A stretch of 7,012 bases of DNA from Pseudomonadota bacterium (GTDB taxonomy: Bacteria > Pseudomonadota > Alphaproteobacteria > Rhizobiales > Rhizobiaceae). Each line of letters begins with the position of its first letter. The first letter of the stretch is position 1. Below the pieces are notes generated by a model that ran no database searches, had not been told where the DNA came from, and saw nothing but the letters and a program-made list of their open reading frames with translations. The position numbers and the translations under genes were made by a program. Positions 1 to 5,415 of this stretch are shown here, piece by piece. Location: assembly GCA_023393575.1 (NCBI GenBank), contig JAEWKX010000380.1, forward strand, positions 1 to 7,012, given 5' to 3'.

Positions 1-336
1 GATATCCATGACGTCGAGGAAGGTCTCTTCCTCCCATTCCGCATCCGGACGCGCGACACCCTGACAGTTGACCAGCACGTCGAGCTGACCGAGCCCCGCG
101 AAGAAAGCCGTGACGGCGGAATGGTCGCGAACGTCGAGTCGGCTGAAGCCGAGCTCCGCCCCCGCTGCCGCCCTGGCCGATTCCAGCCGCTTCTCGGAAC
201 TGCCGGTGGCCAGCACGGTGGCGCCCGCTTCGCCAAATCCCCTGGCGATGGCGAGACCGATGCCGCTGGTTCCACCGGATACGACCACAGTCTTCCCGTC
301 CAGCAACCGCGGCCGGAACGCTTCGATGTCCTTCAT
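1..336 (-). CDS. SDR-family NAD(P)-dependent oxidoreductase, N-terminal 112 residues (cut by window edge)
   Basis: Short-chain dehydrogenase/reductase that probably oxidises a hydroxyl of a sugar, polyol or related cytoplasmic metabolite. Reading the minus strand from the ATG at 336 gives 112 open codons with no stop before base 1, so the C-terminal half, with the catalytic Tyr-x-x-x-Lys, lies outside the window. Visible are the Rossmann nucleotide-binding turn SGGTSGIG (residues 20-27), LDVRD (67-71), which matches the adenine-contacting Asp region, and LDVLVNCQG (85-93) at the place of the usual NNAG. Two departures from consensus are Ser20 for the usual Thr and NCQG for NNAG. The end of strand beta-2 (LATGS, 42-46) has no clear Asp, so the cofactor is uncertain. 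The start is supported by an AGGGAG Shine-Dalgarno 6 nt upstream. It follows the GldA-like gene by 26 nt and looks like the next operon member. The family is sure; the substrate is unknown. Confidence 0.9.
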   Translation of the reverse strand, partial: MKDIEAFRPRLLDGKTVVVSGGTSGIGLAIARGFGEAGATVLATGSSEKRLESARAAAGAELGFSRLDVRDHSAVTAFFAGLGQLDVLVNCQGVARPDAEWEEETFLDVMDI

Positions 337-342
337 TTCGTT

Positions 343-348
343 CTCCCT
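343..348 (-). promoter_or_regulatory. Ribosome binding site of the left-edge SDR gene
   Basis: On the minus strand AGGGAG lies 6 nt before the ATG at 336, inside the 26-nt gap after the GldA-like gene. It fixes the start of this truncated gene. Confidence 0.65.
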
Positions 349-362
349 GATTTTCTGCCCGC

Positions 363-1454
363 TCAGAGCAACGCCTCCAGCGCTGCGACAACCATGCCTT
401 CGGTAACGGTCATGGGCTCGTTATGGATGATTTCCCCGACGCGGCAGGCGCGCCTCGCGACGATGGCAAGCTTCTCCGGCGTCGCTTCAGCAATGCCGAT
501 ATCCGCCAGCCGGGTGGGCAACCGGACGGACCGGCAGAAGGCGCGAACCTTCTCGAACTCATCGTCGCGTCCGTGCAGCTTCAGGCCGGCCAGTACCCCG
601 ATCGCCACCTTTTCGCCGTGGAGATGATGATGCACGTCATCGAGTTCGCAAAGGCCGTGATGGAAGGCATGGGCGGCAGCAACACCGCCGGATTCAAATC
701 CGATCCCGGAGAGCAGGATATTGGCTTCCACCACGCGCTCCAGCGCCGGGCCGGCAATTCCTGAACCACATTCGCCGAGGGCCGCCACACCGAATTCGAA
801 GATGGTGTCGCGGCAGAAGCGGGCAACCTCGTATGCGAGCGGCATACCGGGCATCTTCATGCAATTGAAGGCGCCGCTCCGGCGGCAGGAGTCCGCTTCG
901 TACCAGGTCGCGAGCGCATCGCCGATGCCGGCTGCGAGAAAGCGGGCCGGAGCCTTGGCGATCAGCGCCGTGTCGACCAGCACGAGATCCGGGTTCGAGG
1001 GCAGGAAGGTGTCGTAGGCGACGGTGCCGTCGTCGTTGTAGACGACGGCAAGCGCGCTGCAGGGTGCATCCGATGCGGCAATGGTCGGGAATACCACGAC
1101 GGGCAGGCGAAGATCGCGCGCCGCGGCCTTGGCGGTATCCAGCGCCTTGCCGCCGCCGGCCCCGCCCCCCACCTGGGCGCCGCTTGCCTTCGCCGCCGAG
1201 ACCAGTTCGGCGATCGCCCGTTCCGAACACTCGCCGCCATGCCTGACGATCTCGACCTGCGGGCCGCCGGCGAACGAGGACAGGATGTCCGGTTTCAGGA
1301 GATCGAATATGCCGTTGTCGAGCAGCACGATCGCCTTGTCGCCATAACTTCCCGCTTCCGCGCCGAGACGTGTGACGGCACCCGCTCCCTGGATGTAGCG
1401 CGCCGGAAAGCGAGCGCCCCTGGGCCCGGGGCCTGAACCTGCATTCACCAGCAC
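363..1454 (-). CDS. gldA: Glycerol dehydrogenase-type metal-dependent alcohol dehydrogenase (GldA family)
   Basis: Cytoplasmic NAD-dependent dehydrogenase of the iron-containing/group III alcohol dehydrogenase superfamily. The classical member oxidises glycerol to dihydroxyacetone using a divalent metal, usually zinc. The 363 residues are close to the 367 of E. coli GldA. Family landmarks run in order: KYIQGA-like ARYIQGAG (18-25), HGGECS (72-77), the nucleotide loop GGGKALDTAKA (100-110), PTIAASDAPCSAL (123-135), LAAGIGDALATWYEA (173-187) and SGGVAAAHAFHHGL (255-268). From remembered E. coli GldA, with matching spacing, the metal ligands should be Asp179, His262 and His279. The start is GTG at 1454, with GGAGG 6 nt upstream, overlapping the preceding SDR gene by 10 nt. 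A GTG at 1448 that would make a GTGA overlap with the SDR stop is an alternative and costs two residues. Next to a sugar importer and kinase, the true substrate may be another polyol or hydroxyketone, so the symbol denotes the family rather than proven glycerol use. Confidence 0.92.
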   Translation of the reverse strand: MLVNAGSGPGPRGARFPARYIQGAGAVTRLGAEAGSYGDKAIVLLDNGIFDLLKPDILSSFAGGPQVEIVRHGGECSERAIAELVSAAKASGAQVGGGAGGGKALDTAKAAARDLRLPVVVFPTIAASDAPCSALAVVYNDDGTVAYDTFLPSNPDLVLVDTALIAKAPARFLAAGIGDALATWYEADSCRRSGAFNCMKMPGMPLAYEVARFCRDTIFEFGVAALGECGSGIAGPALERVVEANILLSGIGFESGGVAAAHAFHHGLCELDDVHHHLHGEKVAIGVLAGLKLHGRDDEFEKVRAFCRSVRLPTRLADIGIAEATPEKLAIVARRACRVGEIIHNEPMTVTEGMVVAALEALL

Positions 1455-2218
1455 ACATAACCTCCATCGGCCAGGACGATCGAACCGGTCATCAGGCTTG
1501 CTGCATCGCTGGCGAGGAAGAGGATGACGGAGGCCACCTCGTCGGTGCGGCCGAGGCGGTTCATCGGGGTTCCGCCAACCCAGTGGCGGTACATCTCCTC
1601 GTCTTCATAGACGTATCTGTTCATTTCCGTGTCGATATATGTCGGTGCCACCGAATTGACGCGGACACCACGCGCGCCCCACTCTGCCGCCAGAGACCTG
1701 GTGAGATGGTGGACGGCGGCCTTGGAGGCGTTGTAGTTCGCCTGCTCCTGAGGACGGTTGACGATGAAGCCGGACATCGAGCCTACGTTGACGATCGAGC
1801 CTGCGCCGCGTTCGAGCATCTCCTTGCCGAAGGCCCGGCAGCACCAGAAGACGCCATTGAGGTTGACGTCGATCACCTTGTTCCACACGGCGTCGGACAT
1901 GGTCTCGGCCGGATGGTTGGAGATGGCTATCCCGGCATTGTTGACGAGAATGTCGACCTGTCCATGGCGCGAAATCACCGCATCCCGCACGCGCTCGACC
2001 GCCTCCACGTCGGTCACGTCGAGCAATTCACTATCCACCTCATAGCCCTTGGCCTTGAACTCTTCCGACGCGGAGCTCAGGAGTTCGGGGTTCATGTCGG
2101 TAAGCACGACCTTTGCGCCTGCTTCCGCAAGCGCCTCGGCGGTGGCCAGGCCGATGCCACGGGCGGCACCGGTGACGACGGCGACCTTACCGCCGAGCTT
2201 GAACTTGTCGAGATACAT
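1445..2218 (-). CDS. SDR-family polyol dehydrogenase, galactitol dehydrogenase-like
   Basis: Classical short-chain dehydrogenase of 257 residues, expected to oxidise a polyol or sugar in the cytoplasm with NAD. Complete motif set: cofactor turn TGAARGIG (16-23), Asp41 at the end of beta-2 (LTD), which points to NAD rather than NADP, LLDVTD (65-70), NNAG (93-96), catalytic Asn119 (VNL), Ser149 (SMSG), Tyr162 and Lys166 (YNASK). The region SMSGFIVNRPQ, the run HLTRSLAAEWGARGVRVN and the C-terminal DGGYVCW strongly recall Rhodobacter galactitol dehydrogenase, which also ends in DGGY-x-x-W. That comparison is from memory, without an alignment. The ATG at 2218 is preferred: it sits 1 nt after the stop of the HAD gene and has AAGGA 9 nt upstream. 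A 7-residue longer form would need a TTG at 2239 within the HAD gene. Likely role: turning the imported sugar alcohol into a ketose for the operon's kinase. The exact substrate (hexitol, pentitol or tetritol) cannot be told. Confidence 0.94.
   Translation of the reverse strand: MYLDKFKLGGKVAVVTGAARGIGLATAEALAEAGAKVVLTDMNPELLSSASEEFKAKGYEVDSELLDVTDVEAVERVRDAVISRHGQVDILVNNAGIAISNHPAETMSDAVWNKVIDVNLNGVFWCCRAFGKEMLERGAGSIVNVGSMSGFIVNRPQEQANYNASKAAVHHLTRSLAAEWGARGVRVNSVAPTYIDTEMNRYVYEDEEMYRHWVGGTPMNRLGRTDEVASVILFLASDAASLMTGSIVLADGGYVCW
1461..1465 (-). promoter_or_regulatory. Ribosome binding site of the GldA-like gene, within the end of the SDR gene
   Basis: GGAGG on the minus strand lies inside the last codons of the SDR gene. 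It is 6 nt from the GTG at 1454 and 12 nt from the GTG at 1448, which favours the first. The site is read through by ribosomes finishing the SDR gene, which suggests translational coupling. Confidence 0.6.
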
Positions 2219-2219
2219 G

Positions 2220-2897
2220 TCAGGCAATCCTTGAAGCAATGGAAATGGCGCCCTGCAGCAGCGGCATGAGCGTGGAGGCGAGATCGTGGGGATCGGCGTG
2301 GATCACGCCGGGCGGGAAACGGATATCGGTGCGATGCGGCTCACGCCAACCCACAACCGCCATGCCGGCGGCCAAGCCGGCGCGCGCCCCCGGGACACTA
2401 TCCTCCACGACAAGGCATTCGGAGGGATCAAGGCCGAGCAGCCAGGCGGCGCGGAAATAACCTTCCGGCCGTGGTTTGCCGAACCGCACATCGTTGCGGG
2501 TGACGGTGGTAAGCCCGGCAGCGTCGAAGCCGGCCGCCGCCATGTTGGCGCCCACGATCACCCGATCGGAATTCGAGACGATCGCATAGGCCGCATCCAT
2601 CGTGGCAATTGCCTCGAGGGCAGCATCCACACCCCGGCGGCGCCGGAGCTCCGGTGCGCGGGCGACATAGCGGCTGTATTTCTCGCGAACGAGATCATCG
2701 AGTGCAAAGGCCGCACCGGTCTTGGCGACGAGAAGCGCGTGGCACTCCGCGATGCTCATCCCGGTGGCTCGGGCGGCAAAGCCCGCAGGAACCACGGCGC
2801 CCAGACTTTCAGCCGCGGCAACCATCGTCTCGTGATGCAGACGCTCGCTGTCGACCAGCGTGCCATCCATGTCGAAAAGAACTGCCCTGATCATCAT
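2220..2897 (-). CDS. HAD-superfamily sugar-phosphate phosphatase (subfamily IA-like)
   Basis: Haloacid dehalogenase-type hydrolase of 225 residues, most likely a cytoplasmic Mg-dependent phosphatase acting on a sugar or polyol phosphate. All four HAD motifs are visible: motif I DMDGT with nucleophile Asp9 and acid/base Asp11, motif II Ser108 in IVSNS, motif III Lys141 in FGKPRPEGY, and motif IV Glu165-Asp166 in VVEDS. The segment between motifs I and II (about residues 16-85) is long enough for a helical cap, as in phosphoglycolate phosphatase and beta-phosphoglucomutase relatives. I do not see the Arg-containing cap loop expected of beta-phosphoglucomutase, so a phosphatase is favoured over a mutase. 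Its ATG at 2897 overlaps the kinase stop as ATGA, with a weak AGG 8 nt upstream. A second ATG follows at 2894 (protein begins MMIRAV). Coupling to the kinase gene suggests that it handles the kinase product, a wrongly phosphorylated by-product, or a downstream phosphate ester. Family certain, substrate unknown. Confidence 0.92.
   Translation of the reverse strand: MMIRAVLFDMDGTLVDSERLHHETMVAAAESLGAVVPAGFAARATGMSIAECHALLVAKTGAAFALDDLVREKYSRYVARAPELRRRRGVDAALEAIATMDAAYAIVSNSDRVIVGANMAAAGFDAAGLTTVTRNDVRFGKPRPEGYFRAAWLLGLDPSECLVVEDSVPGARAGLAAGMAVVGWREPHRTDIRFPPGVIHADPHDLASTLMPLLQGAISIASRIA
2228..2232 (-). promoter_or_regulatory. Ribosome binding site of the galactitol dehydrogenase-like SDR gene
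   Basis: AAGGA on the minus strand lies 9 nt before the ATG at 2218, inside the final codons of the HAD phosphatase gene. It decides in favour of this ATG over the in-frame TTG at 2239. Confidence 0.6.
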
Positions 2898-4393
2898 TGC
2901 GGCAACCTGTCGAGATCGTCATACAGGGATTGGCTGTGGCGATAGAGTTTTTCAAAGAAGGCCTGCATCGGGCGATAGGCCTCGCTCCAGGCCGGATCCG
3001 GCAAGATCTCCGCGCCGTAGCGAACATAGGCGTCGGCAGCGTCTTCCACCTTTGAAAACAGCCCGGAGGCCGTTGCCGCCATCGCCGCGCAGCCGACAAT
3101 CCCGCATTCGGCCTCCTCCGGAACCAGAATAGGGATACCGTAGACGCTGGCCTTGATCTTCAGCCAGAGCTCGGTCTTCGTGCCTCCTCCCGAGGCGATC
3201 ACCCTGGTGAGGGGCGTTCCCGAAATACGGTTGAGAATGTCGATATGGCGCTTGACGGCGAAGGCTACCCCTTCCAGCACGGCGCGATGCATGTGGGCCA
3301 GCCCGTGCGCCGCACCGATACCAAAATACTGGGCGCGCGCGTTGCGATGGTCGCCCAGGCGCTCGCCCGCGAGATAGGGCATGAAGAACAGGCGGTCGCA
3401 ACCGGCCGGCGCCTCGGCCGCCTTGGCGACGATCTCCTGATAGGAGGCCTGCTTCTCGTGGAAGGCCCGCCGCGCCCAACGCATGGCGTCGCCGCCGGAT
3501 TCCAACAGCATGAAGGCACCCCAGTTGCCTTCGACCGTGCCAACGTTGCAGACCGCCGCATCGAGCAGCGGCCTGTCGGCGATCGCGGTGATGATGGCAG
3601 ATGTCCCCATGACCTCGGACCCCACCCCCGGCCGGCAGACGCCCGAACCGAGCAGCGCCACGGGGTAATCCGCGCCGCCGACGATCACCGGCGTGCCTTC
3701 GCGCAGTCCGGTTTCGCGGGCCGCCTCGGCGGTGACGCTGCCGAGAATCTCGACGGGGTTGCGAAGCGGGGCGAGTTTCGCACGCTCGAGCCCCAAAAGA
3801 CCGATCATCCGCTCGGACCATTCACCGGTGCGCGGATCCATCAGGAAGCTCGCGCCGCCGTCTCCACGATCCATGGCGATTTCGCCGGTAAGGCGGAGGT
3901 TCACATAGTCCTTGGGCATTAGCACCGCGGCGGTGCGTCGCCAGGCCTCCGGATCCTCGTCGCGCAGCCATTGAAGCTTGAAGCCGGGCCAGGCCGGCGC
4001 TGCGGGGTTGGCGCTGTCGGCGAGATAGCCTTCCGGCCGGTGCATCTCCTCGAAGGCCTCGACATGGGCGATGGTGCGCTTGTCATTCCAGAGCGGCGCC
4101 GTCTCGCGCGCCAAACGCCCCTCGGCGTCGACGAGCACAGTGCCGTGCATCTGGCCGCAGGCGGCGACCATGGCGATACGGGAGCGGGCGTCGGGAACGC
4201 GATCAAGCACCTCGCGGATGGATGCGGCCACTCCATTCCACCAGTCATCCGGTCGCTGCTCAGACCAGCCGAACTGCGGCACGATCTGCTCGTGCTCGCG
4301 AGCGGCCATGGCGACCACCTTGCCTCTGCGGCCGACAATGGCGGCACGCACGCTGCCTGTACCCACGTCGATGGTCAGGAATAGTTCGTCCAT
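2894..4393 (-). CDS. FGGY-family carbohydrate kinase, xylulokinase-like
   Basis: ATP-dependent sugar kinase of 499 residues, the usual length for the FGGY family, with the two ribonuclease-H-like domains of that fold. In the N-terminal domain: phosphate-1 motif TIDVGTGSVRAA (7-18) with Asp9, the substrate-contact sequences WSEQ (43-46) and CGQMHG (79-84), and LWNDKR (101-106), all shared with E. coli XylB as I recall it. In the C-terminal domain: GGADYPVALLGSG (239-251) with the probable catalytic base Asp242, MGTSA (262-266), PYLAGER (339-345), AVLEGVAFAV (371-380) and the adenosine loop ASGGGTKTELW (400-410). The sequence after the base (Asp-Tyr-Pro) differs from the Asp-Asn-Ala of XylB, so the substrate may not be D-xylulose. 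Strong duplicated Shine-Dalgarno sequences precede the ATG. It follows the permease by 39 nt and overlaps the HAD gene by ATGA. Expected role: phosphorylating the ketose made by the operon's dehydrogenases. Ribulose, tagatose, erythrulose or a related ketose are all possible. Confidence 0.93.
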   Translation of the reverse strand: MDELFLTIDVGTGSVRAAIVGRRGKVVAMAAREHEQIVPQFGWSEQRPDDWWNGVAASIREVLDRVPDARSRIAMVAACGQMHGTVLVDAEGRLARETAPLWNDKRTIAHVEAFEEMHRPEGYLADSANPAAPAWPGFKLQWLRDEDPEAWRRTAAVLMPKDYVNLRLTGEIAMDRGDGGASFLMDPRTGEWSERMIGLLGLERAKLAPLRNPVEILGSVTAEAARETGLREGTPVIVGGADYPVALLGSGVCRPGVGSEVMGTSAIITAIADRPLLDAAVCNVGTVEGNWGAFMLLESGGDAMRWARRAFHEKQASYQEIVAKAAEAPAGCDRLFFMPYLAGERLGDHRNARAQYFGIGAAHGLAHMHRAVLEGVAFAVKRHIDILNRISGTPLTRVIASGGGTKTELWLKIKASVYGIPILVPEEAECGIVGCAAMAATASGLFSKVEDAADAYVRYGAEILPDPAWSEAYRPMQAFFEKLYRHSQSLYDDLDRLPQ

Positions 4394-4401
4394 ATGAAAT
4401 T

Positions 4402-4423
4402 TCCTCCCGCCCTTTCTCCTCCC
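4402..4423 (-). promoter_or_regulatory. Duplicated Shine-Dalgarno sequence upstream of the kinase gene
   Basis: Within the 39-nt gap between permease and kinase, the minus strand carries GGGAGGA twice, at 4417-4423 and 4402-4408, exactly 15 bp apart. The near copy lies about 8-9 nt from the kinase ATG and is the likely functional site. The far copy overlaps a CCGGCCGG palindrome (4422-4429). This is the strongest ribosome-binding region in the window, consistent with high kinase translation after the membrane protein gene. Confidence 0.6.
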
Positions 4424-4432
4424 GGCCGGTCG

Positions 4433-5404
4433 TCAGCGGCGCAGCCAGTTCGAGGCGTATTGGAGGAGCATGGCACCCACGATGATGCAACCCATGAAGA
4501 CCTGCTGATGATAACCGGGGACCCGGGCAAGGTTCATCATGTTGGCGATGATGCCGAGCACGATGACGCCGATGAAGGTATTGAAGGCGCCGCCGCGACC
4601 ACCCATCAGGCTGGCGCCACCGATGACGACAGCTGCGATCGCGTCGAGTTCGGCACCCACGCCGATGTTGGCGGAGCCAACACCGGTACGGCTCGCCGAG
4701 ATGATGCCGGCCCCGGCTGCGAGAATGCCCGAGATAACGTAGACGGACATGACATATCCGGCGACCGGGATCCCCGACAGCCGCACCGCTTCCATGTTGG
4801 AGCCAATCGCCTTCACCAGGCGGCCATAGCGCGTGAACATCAACACCGCTCCCGAAATCAGGAAGACGGCGACCATGAGAAGGACCGGATAGGGGATACC
4901 GCCAATCGAACCGGCGCCGAAGGCACTTACGGCATTACCGCTCTCTCCCATGACGATCGGCTGCCCGCCCGATACGATCAACGACAGGCCGCGTGCGACC
5001 GTCATCATCGCCAGCGTCGTGACGAAGGGCGGCAGCTTGAGATAGGCAACCAGAAATCCGGAACCCGCACCGCACAGCGCACCGGCGATCAGGGTCGCCG
5101 CAACCGAAACTCCCGTGCCGTATTGCTGGATCAGGATCGCCGACAGCACGCTGCCCAGCGCCGCGACCGAGCCGACCGACAGATCGATGCCGCGGGTCAG
5201 GATGACGAAGAGCATGCCGATCGCCATCAGGCTGGTGCCGGAGATCTGGCGCAGCACATTGAGGATGTTGCGCTCCGTGAGGAAAACGCCGGACATGGAT
5301 GTCGCGACGATGATGAGGGCAACCAGGATGGCGATCGTGCCGTAGCGCTGCAGAATCTGGCTGACGTTGATCGATGAAGGAGCAGTCCGGGTCGTATCTG
5401 TCAT
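4433..5404 (-). CDS. Sugar ABC transporter permease, RbsC type
   Basis: Inner-membrane permease of 323 residues for a ribose-type (CUT2/BPD_transp_2) sugar importer. It probably works as a homodimer with the neighbouring ATPase, since only one permease gene is present. Hydrophobic segments cover most of the chain, roughly at 22-41, 57-70, 76-98, 100-121, 126-146, 172-192, 214-237, 253-265, 275-290 and 300-316. Family marks are TRGIDLSVGSV (70-80), LPPFVTTLAMMTVARG (124-139), and the cytoplasmic coupling loop around AIGSNMEAVRLSGIPV (199-214), which matches the ANEEAARLSGI-type loop of RbsC that contacts the ATPase. The short N-terminus before the first membrane segment is polar (Thr/Ser-rich). 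The ATG at 5404 lies 11 nt after the ATPase stop and has GGTGA upstream. A longer frame from a TTG at 5551 would run 148 nt into the ATPase gene and add an Arg-rich, non-family N-terminus, so it is rejected. Substrate not readable. Confidence 0.95.
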   Translation of the reverse strand: MTDTTRTAPSSINVSQILQRYGTIAILVALIIVATSMSGVFLTERNILNVLRQISGTSLMAIGMLFVILTRGIDLSVGSVAALGSVLSAILIQQYGTGVSVAATLIAGALCGAGSGFLVAYLKLPPFVTTLAMMTVARGLSLIVSGGQPIVMGESGNAVSAFGAGSIGGIPYPVLLMVAVFLISGAVLMFTRYGRLVKAIGSNMEAVRLSGIPVAGYVMSVYVISGILAAGAGIISASRTGVGSANIGVGAELDAIAAVVIGGASLMGGRGGAFNTFIGVIVLGIIANMMNLARVPGYHQQVFMGCIIVGAMLLQYASNWLRR

Positions 5405-5408
5405 AGCG

Positions 5409-5413
5409 TCACC
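5409..5413 (-). promoter_or_regulatory. Ribosome binding site of the permease gene
   Basis: GGTGA on the minus strand lies 4 nt before the ATG at 5404, in the 11-nt gap after the ATPase stop. It supports the short permease start. The spacing is slightly tight. Confidence 0.5.
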
Positions 5414-5415
5414 AA

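Noticed and set aside
694..1467. 257-codon minus-strand frame with an ATG at 1467, overlapping the GldA-like gene in another frame
   Set aside because: Arg/Gly-rich translation without domains; the GldA frame carries all metal-binding and cofactor motifs.
1583..2945. Plus-strand open frames of about 220-230 codons at 1583-2269 and 2286-2945
   Set aside because: Both lie opposite firmly identified SDR and HAD genes, show no recognisable motif, and are explained by high GC at third codon positions.
3245..3922. 225-codon plus-strand open frame opposite the kinase gene
   Set aside because: No family resemblance and full overlap with the kinase gene; chance open frame in GC-rich DNA.
4394..5377. 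327-codon open frame on the plus strand opposite the permease gene
   Set aside because: Its product is a highly polar Asp/His/Arg/Gln-rich chain with no domain. It is the mirror of a GC-rich membrane protein gene whose family is certain, so it is an antisense shadow.
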